Of a stretch of DNA of 64,000 nt, positions 27,875 to 36,282 are shown piece after piece (position 1 is the first letter of the stretch; each line of letters opens with the position of its first letter). Source of the DNA: Cybelea sp963824595 (GTDB lineage: Bacteria > Vulcanimicrobiota > Vulcanimicrobiia > Vulcanimicrobiales > Vulcanimicrobiaceae); NCBI GenBank assembly GCA_963824595.1, contig CAWGPY010000005.1, forward strand, positions 124,001-188,000. The letters are read 5' to 3'. Position numbers and translations under genes: made by a program. The notes below the pieces were generated by a model, which saw only the letters and a list, made by a program, of their open reading frames with translations, was not told where the DNA came from and did not search any database.

Positions 27875-28484
27875 GTGCGGTAGATTCACGCTCGCGCGCC
27901 CGCAGGCCCTCGCGACCGCTTTCCCCCGCTTTCGATTCCCGGAGTTCAGCGATACGCGGCTGCCGCGCTACAACGTCGCGCCCGCGCAGAACGTGCTGGG
28001 CGTGCGCAACGACGGAAGCGATCGAGTGGAGGAGCTGCACTGGGGCCTGCGGGGGCGCATCAACGTGCGCGGCGAGTCCATCGCCGCACGCCGCGCGCCG
28101 ATCCGGCGGCGCTGCATCGAGTTCGCCGACGGCTTCTACGAATGGTCGGGCGGCCGCCCGTACTACTTCACGCTCGCGTCCTGCGAGCCGTTCGCGTTCG
28201 CCGGCCTCTGGGAACCGCTCGACGGCATCGCGGCGTGCGACGTCGCGACCTGCGAGCCCAACGCGCTCGTCGCGCCCGTGCACGACCGCATGCCGGTGAT
28301 CCTCACCGGCTCGGCGGTCGATCTATGGCTCGATCCCGACCCGTTGCCGCCGCAGGCCGCCGCGTCGGTGCTGCGTCCTCTCGACGCCCGGCTGCTGCGC
28401 GTGCGCGAGGTTTCGAAGCGCGTGAATAACGCGAACTACGACGCGCCGGACGTCTTGGACGAGGCCGATCCGCGGCTGCTCTGA
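27873..28484 (+). CDS. SRAP domain protein (abasic-site DNA-protein crosslink, HMCES/YedK)
   Basis: 203 residues. The start is certain because the family needs Cys2 exposed after Met removal: the protein begins MCGRFTLARP. Other active-site elements are YNVAPAQN, FADGFYEWSG (the Glu) and PVHDRMPVIL (the His). The protein forms a thiazolidine crosslink with abasic sites in single-stranded DNA. No Shine-Dalgarno sequence precedes the ATG, which lies on the same CATG as the divergent start, so a leaderless message is likely. The 3' end overlaps the next, convergent gene by 49 bases. Confidence 0.9.
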   Translation: MCGRFTLARPQALATAFPRFRFPEFSDTRLPRYNVAPAQNVLGVRNDGSDRVEELHWGLRGRINVRGESIAARRAPIRRRCIEFADGFYEWSGGRPYYFTLASCEPFAFAGLWEPLDGIAACDVATCEPNALVAPVHDRMPVILTGSAVDLWLDPDPLPPQAAASVLRPLDARLLRVREVSKRVNNANYDAPDVLDEADPRLL

Positions 28485-29140
28485 AACACCAGCACCAGGC
28501 CGGTCGCGAGCAGCCAGATGGCGCTGGGAACCGCGCCGGCGTATCCGGGACCCGGTTGACTCGGCGCCATGACGGAGTCGGTACCGAAGAAGATCGAGAG
28601 GGTGGCGATTCCGGCCCCCAGCGCCGCGAGATAGCCGAGCACCGACAGCCACGCCGGCGCCCGTTCGTGGCGCCGCATGCTGTGAGCGGCCGCGAAGATG
28701 AAGATCGCCACCGGCGCGTACCCGAGCCCGCCTTGCGTGAAGAAGTATGCGTCGAAGATGCCCGAGAGGGCGTGCGACTGGAACAGGTCGGGCCCAGCGT
28801 AGAGTGCGGCGGTCAGCATGCCGGCCGACCACAGCGAGTTCGCGACCATCACCACGCCGGCGACCAGCGCGAACGCCGGCAGCCCCTCCTGACGCCCCGG
28901 CGCGTGGCTGAGATAGCTGCGCAGTCCCACGAGGAACCACAGAAAGAAGGCGGCTGCGGGAAACGTGATCCACGCGCCGAGCAGCAGGCCGAAGCGGTGC
29001 GAGTCGATCGACAGCGCGGCGACGCCCGGCTTGTACGTCAGCGACGGCATGCCGTTTGTGAGAAACGTCGCAAGCACCAGCAGCGCGACGTAGCAGATGA
29101 CCGACCAGCCCGCGGAGCGCTCGGCGTGCACGTTTTCCAT
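28436..29140 (-). CDS. Seven-helix membrane protein of unknown function
   Basis: 234 residues with about seven hydrophobic segments (for example WSVICYVALLVLATFL near 12, FGLLLGAWITFPAAAFFLWF near 50, IWLLATGLVLVF near the end). It resembles DUF4386-type membrane proteins, with conserved small and aromatic residues but no catalytic motif. The stop lies 49 bases inside the convergent SRAP gene. Function cannot be assigned. Confidence 0.7.
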   Translation of the reverse strand: MENVHAERSAGWSVICYVALLVLATFLTNGMPSLTYKPGVAALSIDSHRFGLLLGAWITFPAAAFFLWFLVGLRSYLSHAPGRQEGLPAFALVAGVVMVANSLWSAGMLTAALYAGPDLFQSHALSGIFDAYFFTQGGLGYAPVAIFIFAAAHSMRRHERAPAWLSVLGYLAALGAGIATLSIFFGTDSVMAPSQPGPGYAGAVPSAIWLLATGLVLVFQSSRGSASSKTSGAS

Positions 29141-29190
29141 CGGCGCTTACCTTGGGACCAGCGGCTAAATGAATCCTTCCCGCGAGCCGG

Positions 29191-30747
29191 TCACAGGCCG
29201 TAGTACTTCAGGGCCGGCCACATCGCCGCCAGCGGAACGCGCGGCCGCGTGCAGATGTAGATCGGCAGCGGGCCCTCGAGCATCCAGCGATAGTCGTTGC
29301 GATAGACCGCGATCTGCCGCACGCTCCCGAACCAATGCAACAGCAGCCGGTAGTCCGTAGCGCCGACGGCCAGCATCGAGCGTCCGCTGTAACCGCGCGT
29401 GCCCCACAGATAGTACGAGTTGTTGGGGCTGATGACGGCGGGGAGGCCGTAGCGCGGGCCGTAGTAGTCGAGCGCCCCGGCGTACGCGTAGCGATCGGCA
29501 AACACCGCCGTGGTCTTGCGTTGCGCCGGCGGCAGCGACCAGTATGCGCCGGCCACCGTCTGCGTCATCGTCTTCCAGCCGAGCTGATCGGCGAACATCG
29601 GGTTAATCAGATGCCGCGTTCCGTCGGGCGGCGCGGGGCGGCTCAAGCCGATCGCGCGCTCGTAGGCCATGTACTGCGGCAGCGGCAGGATCGGAAGCGA
29701 GAGCGGAAACATCGGCAGCCCCGCCAGGACGGCGACGGCAACGATCGCCGCCCGCAGGCCGCGCCGCGTAGCGGCCGTCGCGCCCTCGATCGCGACCGCG
29801 CCCGCGGCGAACAGCGCGGGATACAGGCCCTGGATGTAGTAGCCGCGCCCGATCGTCGCGATCAGCAGCCCGAGCAGCAAGAGATAGGCGACGGTCAGGT
29901 AGCGGAACGGCGCGCGCTCTCCGCCGGAGCGAAACGACCAGAGCCATACGAGCCCCCAGATCCACACCGGGGCGAAGAACGGGTTGTTGTACGCGAACTG
30001 CAGGCCGAACATGTAGAGCGCGTTGATCCAGCGGTTCGGCGATTCGTCGGCCATGCCGTTGGCCAGCGCGTGGCGGTTGAGCTGATCGTTGTGCAGCACC
30101 TCGAACATCGGAACGCCGTGACGGATCTGCCAGAGCGCGTTGGGAAGGACGAGCAGCAGCGTCAGGACGATGCCGAACGCGAGCCAGCGAGATCGCAGCA
30201 GCTTGGCGTGCCCGGTCGCCAACAGCCCGACGCCGAGCGCGACGGCGCACGCCGCGATCGAATACTTCGCATACAGTCCCAGGGTGACGACGAGGGCGAT
30301 CGGCACGTAGAGCCGCTCGTCGCGAGTCTTGACCAGGCGAATGGTGAGATAGATCAGCGCGGTCCACGCGGCGGGGGAAAGCAGCTCGGTGGAGAGGCCG
30401 TAGGCGATGCCGATCAGGCCGGGCGCGAGCACGATGGTGAGACCGGTCAGCGTCTGCGCGAACGCTCCGCCTCGGAGCTCGCGCGCGATGGCGCAGCCGA
30501 AGAGCACCGTGACTCCGGCGAGCACGCCGGGGAAAAAGCGCAGTCCCCACACCGGATAGCCCCAGGGCCCCGTCAGCCAGGTGACGAACGGCGCGAGCGG
30601 CGGCTGATCGACGTAGCCCCATGCGAGATGCTTCGCGCAGTCGATGAAGTAGAGCTCGTCGCGATAGTATCCGAAGCGGTGGCAGACGGCGAGGTGCAGG
30701 ACGGCCGTACCGAGCGCGAGCGCATACGCGCTCGGGTAGAGCTTCAC
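29191..30747 (-). CDS. Family 39 membrane glycosyltransferase (ArnT/PMT-like)
   Basis: 518 residues starting at a GTG. The N-terminal GYYRDELYFIDCAKHLAWG and YVDQPPLAPF carry the acidic pair and loop typical of GT39/ArnT-like enzymes, followed by about ten membrane helices and a C-terminal soluble part (from about residue 390). Such enzymes move a sugar from a polyprenyl-phosphate donor to a lipid or protein on the periplasmic face. The start overlaps the stop of the upstream membrane protein as GTGA. Confidence 0.83.
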   Translation of the reverse strand: MKLYPSAYALALGTAVLHLAVCHRFGYYRDELYFIDCAKHLAWGYVDQPPLAPFVTWLTGPWGYPVWGLRFFPGVLAGVTVLFGCAIARELRGGAFAQTLTGLTIVLAPGLIGIAYGLSTELLSPAAWTALIYLTIRLVKTRDERLYVPIALVVTLGLYAKYSIAACAVALGVGLLATGHAKLLRSRWLAFGIVLTLLLVLPNALWQIRHGVPMFEVLHNDQLNRHALANGMADESPNRWINALYMFGLQFAYNNPFFAPVWIWGLVWLWSFRSGGERAPFRYLTVAYLLLLGLLIATIGRGYYIQGLYPALFAAGAVAIEGATAATRRGLRAAIVAVAVLAGLPMFPLSLPILPLPQYMAYERAIGLSRPAPPDGTRHLINPMFADQLGWKTMTQTVAGAYWSLPPAQRKTTAVFADRYAYAGALDYYGPRYGLPAVISPNNSYYLWGTRGYSGRSMLAVGATDYRLLLHWFGSVRQIAVYRNDYRWMLEGPLPIYICTRPRVPLAAMWPALKYYGL

Positions 30748-31862
30748 GAAGCGCTAGTGCTCGTTTGCGATCCCGCTAAGAAGAGCTGACTGACGCAGAG
30801 GCCCACGAGGCCCGCTTCGGCGATCGATCCGAACACGAAGCTGGCGTCCCACCACGTGCCGCCGAACATCGGCACCGCGAACGCGAAGTAGGCCGCGAAG
30901 TACGCCGACGGCACGACGAAGCCCAGCAGCCGGAACGCGTTGGGATTGCGCGCCGACGCTCGCAGCTTCGCCACGACGAGGTCACCCGCGATTCCCGCCG
31001 CGATCGACGCGAGCACGACCAGTAGAAGCTCCATGCGATCGCTCGAGAGCTCGCCGCCGATCCAGAGCTTCTCGACCACGCAGAGAACGGCCAGCGCTCC
31101 GAAATGCAGCCGCCGGCGCACGCAGATGTACAAGACGGCCGCCGCGAGCAGCAGGCTCTGCCAGATCACGATCGCGATCTCGAGCGCCTGACGATAGAAG
31201 AGGAATACCGACAACACGAACTGATCGCTCGCGAAGGCCGTCTGCGACAGCGGATGATCGCGCATCAGCGCCTCGGGATAGAAGCCGTATTGCGTGACGA
31301 ACTGGACGATTTCGAACGCCAGTCCGAGCGAAACGAGCATCGGCAGCTGCCCGAGAAGGCTGCCGGCATTCGGCCGCAACAGCGCGCTGCGCACCGGCCC
31401 CGTGATGAGAAAGAAGAGCCCCGTCAGCAAGAACAGGTGCGGCGGGCTCAGCAGGAGATCGAGCTGGTGCTCGAATCCGAAGAAGCCGTGCCACGCGAAG
31501 TCCAGTGCTCCGCCCAGCAGCAGCCCCGCCACGCCGAAGACGCTCTGCGCGTAGCCGGGCGGAACCGCTTTCCAGAACGAGCCGCAACGACGGTAGTTGC
31601 GGGCGATGGTCACGCCCAGCACGATGGCCGCGAATACCGCGCCGCTGTACATTGTCATGTGCCAGGGGTTCAGGAACGATTCGACCGCGAGGAAGAGATG
31701 CTGGTGCGCGTCGATGAAGAGGCCCGTCATGATCCATAGGCCCGCGAACGTGAGCAGCCAATCCAGCCGGCTTGGCGCCCCGGAGCTCTCGACGTGGAGG
31801 TCGAGCCGCGAAATGGAAGGCTCGGCTTCCGCCCGAGGGGAAAGCAATTCCACTAGGTTCAT
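30744..31862 (-). CDS. Polytopic membrane protein, coupled to GT39
   Basis: 372 residues with about nine hydrophobic segments, starting ATG at 31862. It has charged/histidine positions near helix ends (IDAHQHLFLAVESFLNPWHM, DFAWHGFFGFEHQLD), which might bind a metal or a quinol. I do not recognise a family. The four-base overlap with the GT39 gene suggests they work together. The start codon shares a CATG with the divergent lipoprotein gene; no good SD precedes it. Confidence 0.68.
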   Translation of the reverse strand: MNLVELLSPRAEAEPSISRLDLHVESSGAPSRLDWLLTFAGLWIMTGLFIDAHQHLFLAVESFLNPWHMTMYSGAVFAAIVLGVTIARNYRRCGSFWKAVPPGYAQSVFGVAGLLLGGALDFAWHGFFGFEHQLDLLLSPPHLFLLTGLFFLITGPVRSALLRPNAGSLLGQLPMLVSLGLAFEIVQFVTQYGFYPEALMRDHPLSQTAFASDQFVLSVFLFYRQALEIAIVIWQSLLLAAAVLYICVRRRLHFGALAVLCVVEKLWIGGELSSDRMELLLVVLASIAAGIAGDLVVAKLRASARNPNAFRLLGFVVPSAYFAAYFAFAVPMFGGTWWDASFVFGSIAEAGLVGLCVSQLFLAGSQTSTSAS

Positions 31863-32334
31863 GTGTCGGCCGTCATCCTTCGACTCGCCTCGAAACCCTT
31901 TTCGTAGCGTCCTTGTATGGTGGCCCGCAGCGGTACTTGCGGCGGCGCTCATCGGATGTTCGCCCAAGCCGGTTGCGGTTCCGCCGAATCTCGTCGTTTC
32001 GGCGAAGCAACCGCGCGTTTGGCCAACGCCGCCGGTCGCCGCGCCGAACGCGCCCCCCCGCATCGTCCGCATGTGGGTCTCGACGCTGACCATCGAGCCC
32101 GGCAGCTGGTTCGACGGTACGATTCTCACGAGCACCAACGTCGCGTCGGTGGAAGTTCGGACGGCCGCCTTCTCGATCAACAGCAAGCACGTCGCCCCCG
32201 GCGTGTACCGCTTCCATACGCACGTGCTCGAGCTGCCGCCGCTCTCGCGGCGTCATTGGTACGAGCTTTATATCATCGCGCGCAACACGCCCGGCGACGC
32301 GCAGATCGAGGAGGCGCCGCTGCGCGTGGAGTGA
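31861..32334 (+). CDS. Small lipoprotein of unknown function
   Basis: 157 residues. The only in-frame start giving an export signal is the ATG at 31861, producing an N-terminus of about 34 residues that ends in a lipobox (VLAAALIGCSPK). The mature part is proline-rich at first, then strand-rich, with FHTHVLELPPLSRRHWYELYI. No family is recognised. It lies just before the response regulator (46-base gap), so it may belong to the same transcript. Confidence 0.6.
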   Translation: MCRPSSFDSPRNPFRSVLVWWPAAVLAAALIGCSPKPVAVPPNLVVSAKQPRVWPTPPVAAPNAPPRIVRMWVSTLTIEPGSWFDGTILTSTNVASVEVRTAAFSINSKHVAPGVYRFHTHVLELPPLSRRHWYELYIIARNTPGDAQIEEAPLRVE

Positions 32335-32380
32335 GCGTCCCAACGCAGGACTACCAGTGCGCCGAGCGTAGCAGATTGCG

Positions 32381-33061
32381 ATGCGGATACTGATCGTCGA
32401 GGACGATCCGCGGATCCATCAATCCATGGTCGAGGATCTGCGCCGGCAGCACCACGCCGTGGAAGTCGTCGAAGACGGCCGAATCGGCCTCGACTTCGCC
32501 CTGACCGACGTGTACGACGTCGTGCTGCTCGACATCTTGCTGCCGGGCCTCGACGGGCTCGAGCTGTGCCGCCGCCTGCGCGCCGCGCGATCGAAGGCGT
32601 TCATTCTGATCGTCACGTCGCGCGACGACGTGCGCGACAAAGTTCGCGCGCTGGATGCGGGCGCCGACGACTACATCGTGAAGCCATTCGATCTCTCCGA
32701 GCTGTCGGCGCGCATACGAGCCGTCTCGCGACGTCAGGGCAACGTGCGCCAACCGGTCATCGAGCGCGGACGACTGCGGCTCGATCCGAGCCGCCGGCTC
32801 GTGACCTACGACGAAACGCCGGTCCCGTTGACGGGTACGGAGTACACGATCCTCGAGACGCTGATGCACAGCCCGCTGCAGGTGTTCAGCCGGCGTCTCT
32901 TACGCGAGAAGGTGACGACGTTCAACGACGACGCGGGTCGCGATTCCATCAAGACGCACATCACGAACCTCCGCCGTAAGCTGCGGACGGTCGGCGCCAT
33001 CGACGATCCGATCGAGAACGTCTACGGAATGGGGTATCGCCTTGCTGACTTGGGTTCGTGA
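32381..33061 (+). CDS. OmpR/PhoB-family response regulator
   Basis: 226 residues. Receiver domain (1-118): acidic pair in IVEDD, phospho-acceptor Asp in VVLLDILLPG, Ser in IVTSRDD, and KPFDLSEL with the conserved Lys. Winged-helix DNA-binding domain (about 128-224) with RRLVTYDETPVPLTGTEYTIL and SIKTHITNLRRKL. The gene overlaps the histidine kinase by 20 bases, making a cognate pair. Confidence 0.93.
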   Translation: MRILIVEDDPRIHQSMVEDLRRQHHAVEVVEDGRIGLDFALTDVYDVVLLDILLPGLDGLELCRRLRAARSKAFILIVTSRDDVRDKVRALDAGADDYIVKPFDLSELSARIRAVSRRQGNVRQPVIERGRLRLDPSRRLVTYDETPVPLTGTEYTILETLMHSPLQVFSRRLLREKVTTFNDDAGRDSIKTHITNLRRKLRTVGAIDDPIENVYGMGYRLADLGS

Positions 33062-34298
33062 ATCCGGTTCCGCGCCGTTCGCGCTAGAGCGCCGGCTGCT
33101 GCTCTCGTACCTGGTCGCGTTTGCCGCCATCTTTACTGTCGCCGCGGTCATCGTGCGGTTCGTCTTCGTGGCCATCATCGACGAGCAGACCACGTCACGC
33201 CTTGCAGACATCGCGCGCGCCGGCATGCGGAGCGTGCTGTTCACGGGAAACACGCTCGCGATCGACAAGGCGGAAATCTCCAACGCGGCGTTGCTCACCG
33301 AAGATCAAGGCCTGCAGTGGTTCGACCGCTACGGACGGCTGGTCGCAGCCGAGGGCCTGACCCCGGCCTCGCAGTCGTCGAACAAGCTCTTCGACAGCGT
33401 GACGACGCCGATCCGCAATCCCCGGACGCATCGGACGGTCGGGACCGTCGTCGCCAGCGAGTCGAACAGCCGTATGCGTACCGACGTCCGGTATCTCGAC
33501 ACGGGTTTGCTGCTCGGAACGTTGCTCGCCGTCGTCGGCGCCGCTGCGGGGGGACTCGCGCTGGCGCGCCGCGCGGTGCGGCCGGTCGAACAGAGCTTTC
33601 GCACGCTTCGCGAGTTCACCGACAACGCATCGCACGAACTGCGCGGTCCGTTGACGGTGATTGCGGCGAGCGCGGACGCGGCGCTGCGCGATTCCGACCG
33701 CAATCCGGCGCACGACCGCGCCCGCTTTCAAACGATCGCCGACGGGGCGCGGCAGATGGCGCGGCTCGCCAGCGACCTGCTGCTGCTCGCCGGCGCGGAC
33801 CGCTCGCTCGAGCGCGAGCTCTACGTCGTCGACCTCGACGAGATCGTCGAGACCCTCGCGGAGCACTTTCGCGCGCGGTTCGCGGAGGCGGGCGTCGCGC
33901 TGCGCGTCGCGGCGGACGAGGCGGCGGTCGTGTACGGCAACCCCGACCAGATCGAGCGCATCGTCGCGAACCTGCTCGAAAACGCGCTGCGGTACACGCC
34001 GGCGGGAGGACAGGTTTGCGTGGAGGTCCGGCGGCAGGGAGCCGAATTCCAAATCGTCGTGAACGACACGGGGGTCGGAATCGCGCCCGAGAACATCGAG
34101 CGCGTCTTCGACCGGTTTTGGCGGGCCGACGTTGCGCGGGCGCCCCAAGGATCCGGGCTCGGGCTCGCGATCGCTCGCGCGCTCGCTCGCCGTCACGGCG
34201 GCGACGTTACCGTCGCGAGCCGTTTCGGCGCCGGCAGCACGTTCGTCCTCGCTTTGCCGATTCGCCCGCCGTCACGGAGCGTGGCGAGCCGGGCTTGA
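33042..34298 (+). CDS. Membrane sensor histidine kinase, partner of 32381-33061
   Basis: 418 residues. Helix 1 about 20-45, an extracytoplasmic loop about 46-150, helix 2 about 155-180. Then a short HAMP-like linker and HisKA with the phospho-acceptor in NASHELRGPLTVI. The ATPase domain has NLLENALRYTP (N box), NDTGVGIAPENIERVFDRFW and GSGLGLAIARAL. The first possible start is a TTG inside the regulator gene; the exact start is uncertain. The signal sensed is unknown. Confidence 0.9.
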   Translation: MLTWVRESGSAPFALERRLLLSYLVAFAAIFTVAAVIVRFVFVAIIDEQTTSRLADIARAGMRSVLFTGNTLAIDKAEISNAALLTEDQGLQWFDRYGRLVAAEGLTPASQSSNKLFDSVTTPIRNPRTHRTVGTVVASESNSRMRTDVRYLDTGLLLGTLLAVVGAAAGGLALARRAVRPVEQSFRTLREFTDNASHELRGPLTVIAASADAALRDSDRNPAHDRARFQTIADGARQMARLASDLLLLAGADRSLERELYVVDLDEIVETLAEHFRARFAEAGVALRVAADEAAVVYGNPDQIERIVANLLENALRYTPAGGQVCVEVRRQGAEFQIVVNDTGVGIAPENIERVFDRFWRADVARAPQGSGLGLAIARALARRHGGDVTVASRFGAGSTFVLALPIRPPSRSVASRA

Positions 34299-34311
34299 CC
34301 ATTTCTTGACC
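34294..34311 (+). promoter_or_regulatory. CTTGACC direct repeat, possible response-regulator box
   Basis: Two CTTGACC copies are spaced four bases apart (11-base period), straddling the kinase stop and 24 bases before the DUF1059 gene. PhoB/OmpR regulators typically bind such 11-base direct repeats, and a regulator of that class lies just upstream; the link is inference. Confidence 0.35.
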
Positions 34312-34334
34312 TTTGAGCAGTACCATCCCGTGGC

Positions 34335-34556
34335 GTGCCGACGAAACTGAGAACGCGCAAATATATCGATTGCCGCGAGTTCGATAGCCGGGGTAACTGC
34401 TCGTTGCGAATCTCGGGATCCGAGACGGAAGTTCTCGATGCGGCGGTCGAGCATGCCGTCTCCGCCCATGGCTACCGCGGCTGGGAGGAGCTGCGGCTCG
34501 TCTTGCGGAGCGCGCTCAAAGACGAGAACGTCGACACATTCTTCTCGGAGGGATAG
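34335..34556 (+). CDS. Small DUF1059-like protein
   Basis: 73 residues from a GTG start. The pattern YIDCREFDSRGNCSLRISG followed by EVLDAAVEHAVSAHGY matches the DUF1059 family of small proteins with paired cysteines and an AxxHA..HG helix, possibly metal-binding. It follows the two-component pair by 36 bases and precedes a strong terminator, so it is probably the end of that transcript or a separately regulated target. Confidence 0.65.
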   Translation: MPTKLRTRKYIDCREFDSRGNCSLRISGSETEVLDAAVEHAVSAHGYRGWEELRLVLRSALKDENVDTFFSEG

Positions 34557-34598
34557 GCGAGTCGCGATTCCCAGCAGGGTGATCAAGGCTTGTCCTCT

Positions 34599-34640
34599 GC
34601 GGGTGCGCTGGAGTCCCAACTGGCGCACCCGCTTCATTTT
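34599..34640 (+). terminator. Strong intrinsic terminator
   Basis: A perfect 10-base-pair stem, GCGGGTGCGC (34599-34608) with GCGCACCCGC (34623-34632), is followed by TTCATTTTT. It would end the transcript carrying the regulator, kinase and DUF1059 gene. Confidence 0.8.
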
Positions 34641-34673
34641 TCAAAACCCGACTGGGGCGCCCGGGGCCAAATG

Positions 34674-34734
34674 AAAAAAGCGGCTGAGGTGCCGCGGCGC
34701 TCGACCAGTTTCCCCCAGACACTGCCACCTCGCC
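34674..34734 (-). ncRNA. Candidate minus-strand structured RNA with terminator-like end
   Basis: The 354-base gap 34557-34910 has no credible gene. Read on the minus strand, a GCGGC/GCCGC hairpin is followed at once by six U (34679-34674), an intrinsic terminator. The same CACCTCAGCC arm can instead pair with GGCGAGGTG at 34734-34726, giving a mutually exclusive, longer stem. Nothing on the minus strand lies downstream to be controlled, so a small RNA is more likely than a riboswitch. No known RNA family was recognised and the 5' end is unknown. Confidence 0.3.
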
Positions 34735-34910
34735 ACGCACGGCATCTCAGACCGCCCTGTGATGCTAGCCGCTCCGGATGAAGAAATCCTGAAGCTTCCC
34801 CGCCCTTCGAGCGTCCGGGGGCGCCCGATCGAGCGGCTTGGCTCTCGGCTGCAGTACATTGCCCGGGGCCGGAGAAGCCCCCCCACCTGCTTTCTTTCGG
34901 GGAGATTCCC

Positions 34911-35375
34911 ATGAAACTACCAATTCGCGGCACCATCGCCGGCGCGGCGCTCGTGGCCCTGCTTGCCTCGCTTGCCCTCGGTGCGGCCCCCGCCTCCGCG
35001 ATGGGCACCGTCGTGATCCGACAGGCCGACGGTTCAACGAACACCTACGACGACGTCGCGATCAAGGTCATCCACAACGCGCTCTACATGACGACGCGCG
35101 ACGGAAAGGGCACGCTGGTGATCAATCGTGCCGCCTGTTCGTATCAAGGCGACCTCATGATCTGCTTCGCGACCAGCGCGACCCTCGTCCAAGCGGGAAA
35201 GACCAGCGCCATCGACCTCAAGCACGGGACCATCTACGTGAACTCCACCGACGAGCCGCAGCAGATGCTCCTCTCGACGACCAAGGTTCCTTCTCACAGC
35301 ATCCTGCTCTCTTTCTCGACGAACCGCGGTACGTACGTCAGTTTGAGCGGCCGTATCGACAAGGTGGTGAAGTAA
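34911..35375 (+). CDS. Small exported protein of unknown function
   Basis: 154 residues, start fixed by GGGGAGATTCCC before the ATG. A clear signal peptide ends at PASA-MG. The mature part is strand-rich with two cysteines (RAACSYQG, LMICFATS) that may form a disulfide, and ends in a serine/threonine-rich strand pair. No family is recognised. It lies one base before the Gly/Asn-rich protein gene, so the two are co-expressed. Confidence 0.72.
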   Translation: MKLPIRGTIAGAALVALLASLALGAAPASAMGTVVIRQADGSTNTYDDVAIKVIHNALYMTTRDGKGTLVINRAACSYQGDLMICFATSATLVQAGKTSAIDLKHGTIYVNSTDEPQQMLLSTTKVPSHSILLSFSTNRGTYVSLSGRIDKVVK

Positions 35376-35376
35376 A

Positions 35377-36282
35377 ATGAAGTATCTCTGTTTGATGGCC
35401 GCGATTCTGCTCGCGCTCCAACCCGCCGTCGCATCGGCCGGACGCGGCGGCGGCGGCGGCGGCGGGCGCGGGGGCGGCGGCGGCGGCATGCGCGGCGGCG
35501 GCGGCGGTGGAATGCGGGCGCCCAGCGGCGGCGGCCGCGCCCCGAGCGGCGGCGGCCGTTCCCCGAGCGGCGGCGGCGGCTTCAATCTCTCGCACGACAC
35601 GGGACGCGCGCCGGCGACGCGCCCCAGCGGCGGCGGCATGAACGGCGGCAACCGCGGGAACGGCAACGGCGGCAACCGGGGCAACAGCGGCAACGTAAGC
35701 AACGGCAACCGCGGCAACGGCAATGCCGGCAACGGCAACCGCGGCAACGGCAACGCCGGCAACGGCAATCGCAACAACGGCAACGCCGGCAACGGCAATC
35801 GCAACAACGGCAACGCCGGCAACGGCAATCGCAACAACGGCAACAACAGCAACAACAATATCAACCGGAATACCAACATCAACAACAACGTCAACCGGAC
35901 GGTGATCAACAATCCCGTCAACTACGGCGGCTCGGCGTGGGGCTGGAATCACGGAACCGCGTGGTATCCTGCGACGGGCTACTGGGGCGGCGGTTTCTGG
36001 GGCGCGATGGCCGTCGGCGTCACGTCGGCGGCGGTCGGCGCGGCCGTCTACGGATCGATCGCCAACAATGGCGTGACGTACAACTCGTACCAAGTCCAAT
36101 CGAGCAGCCCGGGTTACACGTTCTTGCAGAACTATCAGCTCGTGCAGGTTCAATGCGGACCGTCGGGTCTCGTCGTCGTCTACGGTCCGCAGAACAGCGT
36201 GATTTGCGCGAACCCGAACAACCTGGTCGCGGCGGGAAACTACACGCTCAACACGGACTCGCTCTCGCTGACTCCGATGTAG
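35377..36282 (+). CDS. Exported Gly/Asn-repeat protein
   Basis: 301 residues. Signal peptide (LLALQPAVASA), then a Gly/Arg/Ser tract (about 22-75), a Gly-Asn repeat region (about 88-165, built of GNGNAGNGNR-like units), an Asn-rich bridge (INRNTNINNN) and a C-terminal domain. That domain has a hydrophobic hairpin (GGGFWGAMAVGVTSAAVGAAVYG) and a cysteine pair (VQCGPSG, VICANPN). The disordered sticky repeats suggest a surface or matrix protein. The final TAG shares one base with the next GTG. Confidence 0.78.
   Translation: MKYLCLMAAILLALQPAVASAGRGGGGGGGRGGGGGGMRGGGGGGMRAPSGGGRAPSGGGRSPSGGGGFNLSHDTGRAPATRPSGGGMNGGNRGNGNGGNRGNSGNVSNGNRGNGNAGNGNRGNGNAGNGNRNNGNAGNGNRNNGNAGNGNRNNGNNSNNNINRNTNINNNVNRTVINNPVNYGGSAWGWNHGTAWYPATGYWGGGFWGAMAVGVTSAAVGAAVYGSIANNGVTYNSYQVQSSSPGYTFLQNYQLVQVQCGPSGLVVVYGPQNSVICANPNNLVAAGNYTLNTDSLSLTPM
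35641..35860 (+). repeat. In-frame Gly-Asn coding repeat
   Basis: The segment consists of near-identical units of about 30 bases (GGCAACGGCAATCGCAACAA followed by CGGCAACGCC), with three consecutive units almost identical at about 35757-35846. It is likely to vary in copy number by slippage; all visible variants keep the frame. Confidence 0.75.

Noticed and set aside
34740..34790. CTGAGA on the minus strand as a thiamine riboswitch core
   Set aside because: The second conserved half of the TPP riboswitch is missing and there is no downstream gene on that strand.
35641..35860. Regular 30-base repeats as a CRISPR array
   Set aside because: The units are contiguous, have no unique spacers, and code in frame for Gly-Asn repeats.
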